Origin: Acidobacteriota bacterium
Lineage (GTDB): Bacteria > Acidobacteriota > Terriglobia > UBA7540
Direction of reading: 5' to 3'
Assembly (NCBI GenBank): GCA_902812465.1
Contig: CADDZE010000009.1
Location: 1 to 64,000 of the forward strand
DNA length: 64,000 nucleotides
Of the stretch, positions 45,134 to 54,890 are shown in pieces. Position numbers and translations under genes: made by a program. Position 1 is the stretch's first letter; each line of letters opens with the position of its first letter. Below the pieces are notes generated by a model. The model did no database searches. It saw only the letters and a list, made by a program, of their open reading frames with translations, and was not told where the DNA came from.

Positions 45134-46585
45134 TCAATTCTTTTTCCTCCGCTGATGGGTGCTGGGAATCCGCATATCCTCCCGATACTTGGCCACCGTG
45201 CGGCGTGTCACGTCAATCCCCTTCTCGCGCAGGCGCAGCATCAGCTGCTCATCGGTGAGCGGGTGCGCAGGGTCCTCTTCCTCGATCATCTTCATCACCA
45301 ACCGCTTCAAATTGACGAGCGGGATAAAAGCACCCGAAGGTCCCTGCACCGCCTCAGAGAAGAAGAACCGCAATTCATACACCCCCTGTGGTGTGTGCGC
45401 ATACTTGTTGGCGACGGCGCGGCTCACCGTTGAAGGGTGAACGCCCACTTCCTCCGCTACCTCCTTGATCATCATCGGCCGCAAGTAATCCAGACCTTTA
45501 TCCAGGAACTCCGTCTGCCGGCGGATGATAGCCTCGCACACTCGAATAATGGTCTGCTTCCGTTGCTCAATGTTCTTGATGAGCTGCAGCGCCGAATTGA
45601 AACGCTCCCTGACGTAGCTGCGAACGTCGCGACTGGTGCTGTCCTGCTGCAGCAACCGGCGGTACTGGCGGCTCAGTCGCAGCTGGGGAAGCCCCTCTTC
45701 GTTCATCAGCACCTGGTAGCGGTCGTCGATCTTGACGAACACCACGTCCGGCTCGATTAAACGGGGCTCGGTGGCGTTATAACGCTGGCCCGGCCGAGGA
45801 TCGAGATGGCGGATCAGATCAACAGCGCGCTCCACCAACTCCACTGGGCGGTCCAATGCCCGCGCAATCTCCTTGTAGCGCTTTCCTTCGAGTTCGGCGA
45901 GGTGATCGGAGACAATCTGAGCTGCCAAATGGTTGTTAGGAGCTAAGGAACGAAGCTGGATAAGGAGGCATTCCCGAAGGTCGCGTGCTGCCACCCCGAG
46001 AGGGTCGAATTCCTGCACCAATTCGAGCGCCTTGGTCACGTCCTCCACCGAATGGCCGCCGCTCTGGGCGATCTCCTCGAGTGTCGCTGTCAGGTACCCG
46101 TCCTCGTTCAGATTGCCGATAATCGAGTAAGCTGCGGCCCGTACCTCCTCTGGACAGATGGAAAGGCTCAGCTGCCACTGCAGGTGGTCAGCGAGGGAAG
46201 TTGGCTTGGAAAGGAAGTTCTCAAAGGAAGGCTTCTCAATCACTTCCGAAGCCGGTGACTTGAAGCCAGGATCCAGATAATCATCGAAAAAGGAACCGTA
46301 GTCAACCTCTTGGAAGGCATCGTGGCCGTTAGCAGCCAAAGCGTCTTGACCGTTGGCGCCAACCAGGGGCTTGTCGGCCTCTTGCTTTTGGACATCGTCG
46401 AGCGAGGGCACCCCCTCGGGGAGCTCCTCGAGCACGGGATTGGCAATCATCTCCTGGTTAATCATCTCGCGCAATTCGAGCTTGTTCAGCGCCAGGACCG
46501 TCACCATCTGAACGAGTCCGGGCGTCAGAATCTGCTTCTGCGCCACACGCAGATTTAGCCCGATTTTGGCTTGCTGTTCACTCAT
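45134..46585 (-). CDS. rpoN: RNA polymerase sigma-54 factor
   Basis: 483 residues from ATG 46585 (MSEQQAKIGLNLRVAQKQIL); a GTG eight codons upstream is possible. Region I is Gln/Leu-rich (LNLRVAQKQILTPGLVQMVT). An acidic region II follows, then the core-binding and DNA-binding domains (EVAEEVGVHPSTVSRAVANK). The RpoN box is TRRTVAKYREDMRIPS near the C-terminus. No sigma-54 activator or clear -24/-12 promoter was recognised in the window. Confidence 0.96.
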   Translation of the reverse strand: MSEQQAKIGLNLRVAQKQILTPGLVQMVTVLALNKLELREMINQEMIANPVLEELPEGVPSLDDVQKQEADKPLVGANGQDALAANGHDAFQEVDYGSFFDDYLDPGFKSPASEVIEKPSFENFLSKPTSLADHLQWQLSLSICPEEVRAAAYSIIGNLNEDGYLTATLEEIAQSGGHSVEDVTKALELVQEFDPLGVAARDLRECLLIQLRSLAPNNHLAAQIVSDHLAELEGKRYKEIARALDRPVELVERAVDLIRHLDPRPGQRYNATEPRLIEPDVVFVKIDDRYQVLMNEEGLPQLRLSRQYRRLLQQDSTSRDVRSYVRERFNSALQLIKNIEQRKQTIIRVCEAIIRRQTEFLDKGLDYLRPMMIKEVAEEVGVHPSTVSRAVANKYAHTPQGVYELRFFFSEAVQGPSGAFIPLVNLKRLVMKMIEEEDPAHPLTDEQLMLRLREKGIDVTRRTVAKYREDMRIPSTHQRRKKN

Positions 46586-46651
46586 GGACTCATTGCTTGG
46601 GGCTGCCACACCGCTCAGTTCCTTGCTAATTATCCGTCATGCTGCCTAACG

Positions 46652-47380
46652 TTAAATCGCCAGCCGGAAATTCTCCCCCAGGTAAATCTTCTTTACCTCG
46701 GCGTCGTTACCCAGCTCTTCCGGCGTCCCGGAGCGGAAAATTCTCCCCGTACTGATGATATACGCGCGGTCAGTCACTTGCAAAGTTTCGCGCACATTAT
46801 GGTCAGTCAGGAGAACGCCAATGCCGGATGCCTTCAGTTGGAGAATGATCTTCTGAATGTCTTGCACGGCCAGAGGATCGATGCCGGAGAACGGCTCGTC
46901 CAGCAGTACAAACGACGGGGAGATCACTAGGGACCTAGCCACTTCCACCCGCCTCCGCTCGCCTCCTGAAAGCATGTAGCCCTGGCTGCGCCGTACGTGC
47001 TGCAGACCAAATTCCTCAATCAGCTCCTCCAGCCGCTCGCGTTGCTGATGGGGACTGAGGGGTAGAGTCTCGAGCACCGCAAGCAGATTCTGCTCGACGG
47101 TGAGCTTGCGGAATACAGAGGGCTCCTGGGGCAAGTAGCTGATACCGTTCCGTGCCCGCAGGTACATAGGGAAGTCGGAAATGTCCACACCGTCCAGCAG
47201 CACCTGGCCGGCGTCGGCCGACGTCAGGCCGACGATGATGTAAAAGGTGGTCGTCTTGCCTGCCCCATTGGGACCGAGCAGACCTACCACCTCACCCTGG
47301 CTAACCCGAATGCTGATACCGTCGACGACCTTGCGCCCTTTGTAAGACTTGGTGAGATCGACGGTCGACAGAATCTGCAT
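46652..47380 (-). CDS. lptB: LPS export ABC transporter ATP-binding protein
   Basis: 242 residues. Powers LPS extraction from the inner membrane. Walker A is [19 protein letters not shown], signature motif [16 protein letters not shown], Walker [20 protein letters not shown], and the switch histidine is in [14 protein letters not shown]. It begins 6 bases after the LptC/LptA-like gene. The membrane partners LptF/LptG are not in the window. Confidence 0.95.
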   Translation of the reverse strand: MQILSTVDLTKSYKGRKVVDGISIRVSQGEVVGLLGPNGAGKTTTFYIIVGLTSADAGQVLLDGVDISDFPMYLRARNGISYLPQEPSVFRKLTVEQNLLAVLETLPLSPHQQRERLEELIEEFGLQHVRRSQGYMLSGGERRRVEVARSLVISPSFVLLDEPFSGIDPLAVQDIQKIILQLKASGIGVLLTDHNVRETLQVTDRAYIISTGRIFRSGTPEELGNDAEVKKIYLGENFRLAI

Positions 47381-47386
47381 GGTCTT

Positions 47387-49888
47387 TCAACGTGCGATGC
47401 GGCGCTTGGACACGGCAGGAGACTGGTCACCTCCGTCGACGAGCAGGCTATCATCGCGAGTCAGGAATGTCAAACAATGCCCGGTCGTAAAGCCCTTCTC
47501 TGCGTCGTAAAGAACAGGAGGCCCCCCACTCAAAACCACCTTACCCTCGGCACTCCAGTATTCTGCCTGATCAGCCGTGGCGCGTCTCAAAGAGTCCGTA
47601 GCCACGACATGGCCGCGCGCGACCAGCCGCTCGATGAGCGGGGTGGCGTCTCCGTCTTTCATGGATGCGGACGGCCCGGCCGCGGGTGCAGAGAAGTAGG
47701 CGACCAGTCCGTCAGCCGTCAGGGTCATATCGCCTGCATCGGCGCGGACATGACCATCGAATTGCGCCTGCCGCTGGTCATCCAGATAGATGAGGTGCTC
47801 GCCGCGGATGACCACCGGGGGAGCACCGGGGGGCCTGAGGCGTCGCCCTGAAGGCACGGTGGTTCCATTTCCCGAGACCGCGGTACTAGGTTGCAAAAGC
47901 GATGCCACCACTCCGCCCCCGGCGACAAGACGGCGCTGGCCTCGATACAGATCAAGCCAAGGTGATTCCAGCACGTCGAAGCCGCGCCAGGCCCTGACGT
48001 GGCCTTCATAGTGCGCGAGCTGCCGACCGCGGTCGGCGGCGACTCTGTCCGCGATGATGTTCAGAGTATCGACTGGCTGGGCAGGTCCCCTCGCACGCGG
48101 CGGCGCGTATGTGGATTCTACTTTACCTAGCCCCTCGGCCAGGCCAGTTCCCACATGAAGCATCACTTGTTCTGCTCGAAGCCGCGATTCCGAGTCCCAA
48201 AGCAAGGGAGAGCCCGCCAGGGTGAGTTCCTGGTCTGGGGCTGAATAGTATGCCCGGTCCGCCTTCGCCCGACGGTCTCCCTGATGGAATTCGAAGCCGC
48301 GGTTCTGCTTAGCTTCAACCAGCTGTTGCGTGGAAGAGTCGATGCGTGCTTCGAGCTCCTCCGAAAAGGTCTCCTGGGGCAGGGCCTTGAATGGCCCTGG
48401 CGGAGGATCGAACACCAGGTGACACCGCCCGCTGCCCTGTAGACTCTCCGGTCGGCTGTGACGGTCGAACGTGATCGAGAGATGATCGGCAGTGATGGTG
48501 CGCTTTCCGGCTTCGCCCGATGCCAGCACCAGGCTCCCAGTGCCGTTGGTTGAGACGCGCCATAGACTCACTGGCTGGGAACGAAAGATCAATAGAACCT
48601 CCGGGGCCATAAGTTCGCGCCGAACACGATCGGGCTGCGGCCGCATTCCAGCTGACGTCATAGCAATGGATTCCAGGGCCATGTGCACATCACCCCTGGC
48701 ACGAGCTTTCTGAGGGACCACAGGTCTAAAAGAGCTACCTCCGCTCGCAGGCACGTTGCTCCGGCTGTCAGCGATGAAGTCAACCTCTACCTGCCCCGCC
48801 GCCAGCCGGATCGCGGCTTGATCGCGATCATTAACTCCGGCGCTCCGTCGGCGGCTTTCGCCCATAACGTTGCCCTTTAGAGTAAGGGTTTTAAGCTGTT
48901 CGCTGGCCGGGTCAAAGGTGCCCAGCGCGCAGTCTGCGGCTGCCTCTAGCGGGTTTACGGGTGATGTATCACGTGCCCGGACGCCTCCTTCGAGGGCCGC
49001 CGAGACGACACGCCTCTGGCGATCCAGGAAGACAGTTCCTGCTGCTGCTGTAAGGTGCCTTGTTGCTTCGGTGACTTCGAGCGGTCCGGTGAGGTGCACT
49101 TGCCCACTTGACTGCTCATAGCGCAGACGGGAGGCTTTTACGACCAGCCGATCGCCGACGCCTGAAGGCGGCAAGCGGACTGGTCCGCTAGCAGCTGACT
49201 TGTTACGACTGGCTACCTCAGAACTGCCGGACGCAGTGCCAAGAGGCCACTCCAAGCTAACATTGTTCTTCAACTCTAACCAGCCATCCCGCGTGGCGTA
49301 AACGACGCCAACGGCCGCCGCTTGAGCCGGGCCAAAGGTCAGTTGAACGGTTTCTGGGGTGGCAACCTGTGACTTAGACGGATCGAAAGCCAGTTTCGAA
49401 GTCCTGAGACGAAGCGGCCCCGATTGGGCGACTCCACTTCCTTGACCGGCAGCGGCCAGCGGGCCGTCCGGCGAGGCATCCAACTCGATGGTCACCGTTC
49501 CTGGGCAGGCAAAGGCACCCGAGGAAGGATAATATAGGCATTTGTCGGCCCGTAGGACATCGCACCTATTCCCGGTCTTATCAAACAACTCCGCGGTAAC
49601 ATCCTCCAGCATCGTCACCTCGGCTTTGCCAAAGGCGACCGTGCGAGATGCATAAATGCTGAAGATACGCTTGCCACCCTCGGATCGTGTGAACGTGTAG
49701 CCAGACAGCTGCTGATTTACGTTCGCTGGAAGCGGCGGCAGCGGTGCAGACCTTGGCTCCCGGCGGTGAAATCGCCGTACCCAGACTCCGGCGAGGACCC
49801 CCGCAGCGACTATGAGCACAGAGCCAACGATCCGCAGCCACCGTCGGTACGAGCGCAGGGCCACATGTGGACGAGCGGAATCATTCAT
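47387..49888 (-). CDS. LptC / LptA-like fusion protein of LPS transport
   Basis: 833 residues from ATG 49888, overlapping the recJ stop by 8 bases. One membrane segment at residues 18-37 (IVGSVLIVAAGVLAGVWV) is followed by an LptC-like domain (YTFTRSEGGKRIFSIYASRT, VTAELFDKTGNRCDVLRADK). After it come repeated beta-jellyroll OstA/LptA-like modules with patterns such as AHYEGHVRAWRGFDVLESPW, RQAQFDGHVRADAGDMTLTA and VARGHVVATDSLRRATADQA. LptC and LptA are normally separate proteins of about 190 residues each. The position just before lptB supports a role as the periplasmic LPS bridge (inference). Confidence 0.8.
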   Translation of the reverse strand: MNDSARPHVALRSYRRWLRIVGSVLIVAAGVLAGVWVRRFHRREPRSAPLPPLPANVNQQLSGYTFTRSEGGKRIFSIYASRTVAFGKAEVTMLEDVTAELFDKTGNRCDVLRADKCLYYPSSGAFACPGTVTIELDASPDGPLAAAGQGSGVAQSGPLRLRTSKLAFDPSKSQVATPETVQLTFGPAQAAAVGVVYATRDGWLELKNNVSLEWPLGTASGSSEVASRNKSAASGPVRLPPSGVGDRLVVKASRLRYEQSSGQVHLTGPLEVTEATRHLTAAAGTVFLDRQRRVVSAALEGGVRARDTSPVNPLEAAADCALGTFDPASEQLKTLTLKGNVMGESRRRSAGVNDRDQAAIRLAAGQVEVDFIADSRSNVPASGGSSFRPVVPQKARARGDVHMALESIAMTSAGMRPQPDRVRRELMAPEVLLIFRSQPVSLWRVSTNGTGSLVLASGEAGKRTITADHLSITFDRHSRPESLQGSGRCHLVFDPPPGPFKALPQETFSEELEARIDSSTQQLVEAKQNRGFEFHQGDRRAKADRAYYSAPDQELTLAGSPLLWDSESRLRAEQVMLHVGTGLAEGLGKVESTYAPPRARGPAQPVDTLNIIADRVAADRGRQLAHYEGHVRAWRGFDVLESPWLDLYRGQRRLVAGGGVVASLLQPSTAVSGNGTTVPSGRRLRPPGAPPVVIRGEHLIYLDDQRQAQFDGHVRADAGDMTLTADGLVAYFSAPAAGPSASMKDGDATPLIERLVARGHVVATDSLRRATADQAEYWSAEGKVVLSGGPPVLYDAEKGFTTGHCLTFLTRDDSLLVDGGDQSPAVSKRRIAR

Positions 49889-51668
49889 CGGACCGGAGAG
49901 GTTCTTCGGTAGCAAGGAAAGCCTCACGCTCGGCCATCCTGCAGGCGGGAGCGGTCCGCGGGTGGATATCCCGAACCACCAACTGCAAGCTGCACAAATC
50001 TTCGTGCACGCTCTCCTCAAGCTCAAACGCTAAGTCGATCTCCTGACCCGCCGCCAGTTCCATCCCCCGGTCACGCCATCGCCACGCTAAGGCATCCATG
50101 CGATCACGCCCGCCAGGGTCCTGCACCACCCTTAGTTTTAGATGCTTCTCCTTGAGCAGCCGCGGGGCTTCTAAGAGCCTGAGTCCACGAGCAGCAAACA
50201 CCGGGGTCGGATTACCGATCCCGTGCGGCGCGAGCCGGCACAGACCTTGGTACAGGTCGCGGTTGAGGTCACGTAGGCGAACCTCCGCATCCACGCGCAG
50301 GACCGGTTCCAGGTCGGCCGGGGTTAGGACGGTGCGCGCATAAGCCTCGAAGCGGCCTTCGAGCTCTGGCACGCGGTCAGCCGCAATGGTGAAGCCAGCC
50401 GCCTGGGCGTGGCCGCCGTAGCGCTCGAAGAGCTCGCCGCTCGCCGCGAGCGCCTTGAGCAAATGAAAGCCGGGAATCGATCGCCCGGAGCCGTATCCCA
50501 CGCCGTTTTCCAGCGTGATCACGAGGGTCGGGCGATGATACCGCTCGGCGATCCGCTGCGTCGCGATCCCAATCACGCCGCGATGCCAGCCCTCCCTCGC
50601 GCAGACCAAGGTATATCTCGATTCGTCTCGCAGGCGCTGATCAAGGGTCTGAGCGACGTCGGCCACGATACGTTCTTCGATATCCTGGCGCTCGCGATTG
50701 AGCTCGTCCAGCCGCTGGGCGATTTCCCTCGCCCGCGCAGGCTCGACGGCCGTGAAGAGCTCAATCACCTCCTTCGCGCTGTGCATGCGGCCGGCAGCGT
50801 TGATCCGGGGTGCCAGGCGGAACCCGACCGCTCCAGCTGTCACCGCCCCGCCTGTCAGGCCTGACACTTCCAACAGCGATGCCAGCCCCCCGCGTGCCGG
50901 AAGGCTAAGCCCCTCGAGCCCGAAGCGTACTATCACCCGGTTCTCGCCACGCAGTGGGACTACATCGGCAACCGTGCCGATCGTGACCACCTTCAGATAG
51001 GAGCGCAGGACCTTTTCCGACATCCGGGCGCCAAGCAGCGCCTGCACGAGCTTGAATGCGACACCAGCCCCGCAGAGGTTTTTCTCCGGGTAGGGGCAAT
51101 CCGGCCGATGCGGGTTAAGAACGGCAACGGCCGGCGGCAACCGGTCCTCGGGCAAGTGGTGGTCCGTAACAATTGTCTCAATTCCAAGTTCGCGAGCCCG
51201 GGTGATGACGTCATGCTCGCGGATGCCGGTGTCCACGCTAATGACGAGGCGAACGCCTTCGGCAGCAGCCTGCTGCACGACGGCCGCACGCATGCCGTAG
51301 CCGTCCGTGAGGCGGTGCGGAATGTACACCGATGGGTTGGCACCTAGCGACTTGAGGGCTGTGAGAAGGATCACCACAGCCATTGTGCCGTCCACATCGT
51401 AATCACCGTAAATCAGAATCTTTTCGCGCCGAGCGATGGCCTTGTGGATGCGCTCCACGGCATCGCGCATGCCCGCCATTAGGAAAGGGTTGTGCAAATG
51501 AGCGAGGCTGGGATGCAGAAACCGGTGGGCCTGTTCAGACTGCCCGATCCCCCGCTGAACCAGGAGCTGCGCTACCAGAGGTGGTATACCCAAGTCGGCC
51601 GCCAGTCTCGACGTCTCTTGTGAATCGGCCGGCTTGATCATCCAACGCATACTTGCGAAGGTTGCCAT
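49881..51668 (-). CDS. recJ: Single-stranded-DNA exonuclease RecJ
   Basis: 595 residues. 5'-3' ssDNA exonuclease of recombination and mismatch repair. DHH-superfamily motifs: ILIYGDYDVDGTMAVVI, SVDTGIREHDVI, TIVTDHHLPEDRLPPAVAVL and NLCGAGVAFKLVQALL. The DHHA1 domain shows GYGSGRSIPGFHLLKALAAS and RYGGHAQAAGFTI. A C-terminal OB-like part ends the chain. Start ATG 51668; ATG 51650 is an alternative. Probably first gene of the lpt-rpoN unit. Confidence 0.95.
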   Translation of the reverse strand: MATFASMRWMIKPADSQETSRLAADLGIPPLVAQLLVQRGIGQSEQAHRFLHPSLAHLHNPFLMAGMRDAVERIHKAIARREKILIYGDYDVDGTMAVVILLTALKSLGANPSVYIPHRLTDGYGMRAAVVQQAAAEGVRLVISVDTGIREHDVITRARELGIETIVTDHHLPEDRLPPAVAVLNPHRPDCPYPEKNLCGAGVAFKLVQALLGARMSEKVLRSYLKVVTIGTVADVVPLRGENRVIVRFGLEGLSLPARGGLASLLEVSGLTGGAVTAGAVGFRLAPRINAAGRMHSAKEVIELFTAVEPARAREIAQRLDELNRERQDIEERIVADVAQTLDQRLRDESRYTLVCAREGWHRGVIGIATQRIAERYHRPTLVITLENGVGYGSGRSIPGFHLLKALAASGELFERYGGHAQAAGFTIAADRVPELEGRFEAYARTVLTPADLEPVLRVDAEVRLRDLNRDLYQGLCRLAPHGIGNPTPVFAARGLRLLEAPRLLKEKHLKLRVVQDPGGRDRMDALAWRWRDRGMELAAGQEIDLAFELEESVHEDLCSLQLVVRDIHPRTAPACRMAEREAFLATEEPLRSDE

Positions 51669-51798
51669 TTCTGTTCCGAGTATAGTCCAAATCTCAACGC
51701 GCCATGCGTGAGGACATTAGATGACCGGGGGCAATCCCGGCAAAGATGATCACTCGGAGGCGGCGGCAGGGTTCCCTTATCGACCGTCGTGGACTTTA

Positions 51799-51826
51799 TT
51801 GACATAAATCCCAGAGTGGGTATAGC
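51799..51826 (+). promoter_or_regulatory. Sigma-70-type promoter of the exopolysaccharide-type operon
   Basis: Perfect TTGACA at 51799-51804, a 16-base spacer, and TATAGC at 51821-51826. The predicted start is near 51833, only about 9 bases before the first ATG (51842), so the transcript would be almost leaderless unless translation begins at the ATG 14 codons downstream. Confidence 0.7.
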
Positions 51827-51839
51827 GTTCAGCTATACC
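51819..51839. promoter_or_regulatory. Operator-like dyad over the -10 box
   Basis: Perfect 8-bp inverted repeat GGTATAGC-GTTCA-GCTATACC. The left arm contains the -10 hexamer and the right arm covers the predicted transcription start. A dimeric regulator bound here would block the polymerase; this is inference. Confidence 0.6.
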
Positions 51840-51841
51840 AA

Positions 51842-53149
51842 ATGCTCTGGGCCGGCCAGCACATTGTGGGTGCTGCGGTAGGTATGGCGCTCGCTGTGCT
51901 CCTAGTCACGGCGGCGTTCGTTTTCCTCACCCTCCAGCGCCGGGCGAAGCAATCCCGTTATCTCCAAGAGCTGGACGACATCCGAAACCGCTACGCTCCG
52001 CTTCTGCGAGCCTTGCTGAACGGAGAGGTCGATTGCCGCACTGGTGCCGATCAACTCCGGCGGGCGTGGCCGCCTGAGGCCTTCCACGCCCTGGAGAGGC
52101 TGTTCCCGGCCGCTTTGGAAAACAGCGGGCAAGTGGCACGCGCCGCCGATGTGGCGGAAGCCCTGGGACTGGTCTCGCGCTGGCAGCGCCAGCTGCGCGG
52201 CGAGGCGCCTCGAATGCGCGTTCGCGACGAATCGACTCAGCCGGAGCATTGGCTTGAAGAGCGGAAGGCCTTACAGTTCATCGTTCGTGCGCGAGCGGCC
52301 GAAAATCTCCGCCGGGTCGGTCACCGCAGGAGCTGGCCCCTGCTGGCCGAAGCTCTCTCGGACCCTCACCCTGAAGTTCAATCGGTAGTGATCCGCGCTT
52401 TAGGCGCGCTTGGCGAACCGGACAGCTTCCCACTTCTCGTCCAGCGGTTGCACGAAGTTGTGCTGAATTCCAACCAGACGCTGGTCTCCGTCCGGACATT
52501 GAAGGCCGCTTTAGCCCGGTTTCCGCTAGAGCTAACGGCAGGCCTTCTGCCATCCCTCAACCATCGGAATCCGCGGATTCGATTTTTGGCAGTGAGCATC
52601 ATTTGCGACATGGCCCAGCGGGATGTTAATTCCCAGGAGTCACAGCGGCCCAACTTGCCACCCCAGGTTGCGGAAGCTCTGCTCGACCTCACCCGGGATG
52701 ACAACCCCGACGTACGAGCCCGGGCGGCTGAAGCGATTAGTTACTTGGAGGATTCGCGCGTCCTGCCGGCGTTGAAGAGGCTGGCGGAAGACTCAACCTG
52801 GTTTGTCCGCCTACGTGCCGTGCGCGCCGCGGCAGGGCGCCGCGAGGCAGGAGCCGAAGAAATCCTAGTTGAACACCTTACCGACTCACACTGGCGGGTT
52901 CGCGAAGCTGCCGTTAAAGGGTGCGTGCGCCTGGGCCAACGGGGCCTACAGAAGCTCGTCAATCACTTTCGGGTGACGCAAGATCGCTATAGCCGGGAAC
53001 AAATCGCCGAAGAAATAGAACGGTGCAGTCTTAAAGCGCCCGCGGCGACTGAGTCGGCCAAGGGAAATCCGACGTTAGTCCTTCGGATGCTGCTTGAAGG
53101 CGTTCGCCAGCATACGGATCGAGACTCGCCCCCTGGGCCTTATGCTTAG
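51842..53149 (+). CDS. Membrane-anchored HEAT-repeat protein of exopolysaccharide-type operon
   Basis: 435 residues. One membrane segment at residues 9-31 (VGMALAVLLVTAAFVFLTLQ), then a basic cytoplasmic side. HEAT/armadillo repeats run from about residue 145 to 400 (RSWPLLAEALSDPHPEVQSV, DDNPDVRARAAEAISYLEDS, DSHWRVREAAVKGCVRLGQR). No catalytic motif. It lies 48 bases before the GT2 gene. A scaffold or regulatory role for the synthase is inferred from context. The start at 51842 has no ribosome binding site; ATG 51884 is the alternative. Confidence 0.8.
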   Translation: MLWAGQHIVGAAVGMALAVLLVTAAFVFLTLQRRAKQSRYLQELDDIRNRYAPLLRALLNGEVDCRTGADQLRRAWPPEAFHALERLFPAALENSGQVARAADVAEALGLVSRWQRQLRGEAPRMRVRDESTQPEHWLEERKALQFIVRARAAENLRRVGHRRSWPLLAEALSDPHPEVQSVVIRALGALGEPDSFPLLVQRLHEVVLNSNQTLVSVRTLKAALARFPLELTAGLLPSLNHRNPRIRFLAVSIICDMAQRDVNSQESQRPNLPPQVAEALLDLTRDDNPDVRARAAEAISYLEDSRVLPALKRLAEDSTWFVRLRAVRAAAGRREAGAEEILVEHLTDSHWRVREAAVKGCVRLGQRGLQKLVNHFRVTQDRYSREQIAEEIERCSLKAPAATESAKGNPTLVLRMLLEGVRQHTDRDSPPGPYA

Positions 53150-53197
53150 AACCATGCAGCTTGAGTCTCGCGCTTCCAGACGGGGGAGGGAATCCTC

Positions 53198-54655
53198 ATG
53201 GAAATGTTCCACCAGGTCCTGTACCACACCGCCAACACTCTCAATCTCCTGATCGTAGCGTATTTCTTCCTTGGCAACGGTATCTACACGCTTTTAATGT
53301 CCATCTCCCTCGCCGCCGTGTGGATCCACAACCGCTGCCCGATGTCCCAGAACCTGGATGACATCCGGCATTCTCCCACCACTCCCCCGGTTACGATCAT
53401 CATGCCGGCATTCAATGAGCAGGAGATCATCGTCAGCTCCGTGCGGTCCGCGCTGCAGGTGGATTATCCGGGGATGCAGCTGGTGGTGGTCGACGATGGC
53501 TCGACGGATGCTACGCTGGAGCGCCTTATCGGAGCCTTTGGTCTAGCGCGCGTCAATCTTATCTATCGCGCTGCCCTGCCCACCGCTTGCGTGGAGGGCT
53601 GCTACCTCAGCGCCGACTATCCCAACCTGCTCGTCGTTCGCAAGCAGCATGGCGGCAAGCCTGATGCGCTCAATGCTGGCATTAACTGTTGCCGCTCACC
53701 CTACTTCTGCTCGCTGGATGCCGATTGCATCATGGAGCGCGATGCGCTCCTCCGCTTGATGCGGCCCGTCTTGGGGTCGCCCGTTAATACCGTGGTAAGC
53801 GGTGGTATTGTGAGGATTCTGAACGGCTGCCATCTCGAGGATGGGCGCGTGGTCGAAGTCAGGCTTCCCCACCGTCACCTCGAGCGCTTCCAGGTAGTCG
53901 AGTACCTGCGAGCCTTTCTATTTGGGCGAACGGGCTGGAACCTCCTGGGCGGCACCCTCATCGTCTCGGGAGCCCTCGCTCTCTATCACCGCGAAACAGT
54001 GACGGAAGCAGGAGGGTTCAAAGCCGATACTGTGACGGAAGATATGGAACTCATTGCCCGTCTTTATCATTGGGCCGCGAAGCATCGGCGTCGAATCAGG
54101 ATTTCCTTCACCTCTGACCCGATCTGCTGGACGCTGGGCCCCTCGTCCTTCGCGATGCTGGCCCGGCAGAGGCGTCGTTGGCAGCTTGGTTTGTGTCAGA
54201 CTCTTTGGAAATACTCCGAGATGCTCTTCAACCCGCGCTATGGCACAGTAGGCCTGCTGAGCTATCCGTTCCACGTCTTGGTCGAAGGGCTTGGCGCACC
54301 GGTCGAGGTCGCCGGCTACTTGATGGCGCCGCTGGCACTACTGTTTGGCCTGGCACCGCCTAGGTTATATCTGGCATTCATTTTTCTAAGCCTGTGCTAC
54401 GCTGCGCTCTTAAGTGCGGGCGCCGTGCTGCTCGAGGAGTTCACCTACAGGCGCTATCCAGCGCCCGATGACCTGAGAAAACTCTTGTGGTACGCCTTGT
54501 GGGAGAACTTTGGCTATCGCCAGGTCGTCGTGTGGTACCGGCTGCAGGGCGTCCTGCGGTTTATTGCTGGACTTCACAAGTGGGAGAGGGTTGTTCACGG
54601 TGCGGACCACATTGTCGAGCGAGGCGCTGAAGGCAAGCTTCCCGTTAAGGCATGA
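53198..54655 (+). CDS. Processive family 2 glycosyltransferase (exopolysaccharide synthase-like)
   Basis: 485 residues; inner-membrane polymerase resembling PgaC, BcsA or hyaluronan synthase. N-terminal membrane segment at residues 15-43. GT2 domain motifs in order: TIIMPAFNEQE, VVVDDGSTDATLE (residues 96-108), GGKPDALNAG, SLDADCIMERDALL, ADTVTEDMELIARL (TED) and QRRRWQLG (QxxRW), the last marking processive enzymes. Three to four membrane segments follow (GYLMAPLALLFGLAPPRLYL, FLSLCYAALLSAGAVLL). The sugar cannot be read, and no c-di-GMP PilZ domain is present. GGGAGGGAATCCTC precedes ATG 53198. Confidence 0.9.
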   Translation: MEMFHQVLYHTANTLNLLIVAYFFLGNGIYTLLMSISLAAVWIHNRCPMSQNLDDIRHSPTTPPVTIIMPAFNEQEIIVSSVRSALQVDYPGMQLVVVDDGSTDATLERLIGAFGLARVNLIYRAALPTACVEGCYLSADYPNLLVVRKQHGGKPDALNAGINCCRSPYFCSLDADCIMERDALLRLMRPVLGSPVNTVVSGGIVRILNGCHLEDGRVVEVRLPHRHLERFQVVEYLRAFLFGRTGWNLLGGTLIVSGALALYHRETVTEAGGFKADTVTEDMELIARLYHWAAKHRRRIRISFTSDPICWTLGPSSFAMLARQRRRWQLGLCQTLWKYSEMLFNPRYGTVGLLSYPFHVLVEGLGAPVEVAGYLMAPLALLFGLAPPRLYLAFIFLSLCYAALLSAGAVLLEEFTYRRYPAPDDLRKLLWYALWENFGYRQVVVWYRLQGVLRFIAGLHKWERVVHGADHIVERGAEGKLPVKA

Positions 54656-54890
54656 GGGATACCATTTGAATTGTGAAGACCCTTCGTCTTCTCTCGCTCG
54701 GCCCCTAAAACTCGGCTGGACGTAAATGATCGGAGGCTGCGCGCGCCGGCAAGTTATACAGGAACTTCGGAGGAATCTCCAACTCCGCTCCCCTGGGTAT
54801 CCGGGCAACCAGTTCTGGCCAGGACGCTACAGGCTCCGGCGCGTTGCGAGCGCGCCTCAGAAAAATCGCGGCCCGGCCTGCTCTGCGGTT

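Noticed and set aside
54656-54890. c-di-GMP riboswitch between the GT2 and YaiO-like genes
   Set aside because: No conserved GEMM core motifs were found in the 235 bases.
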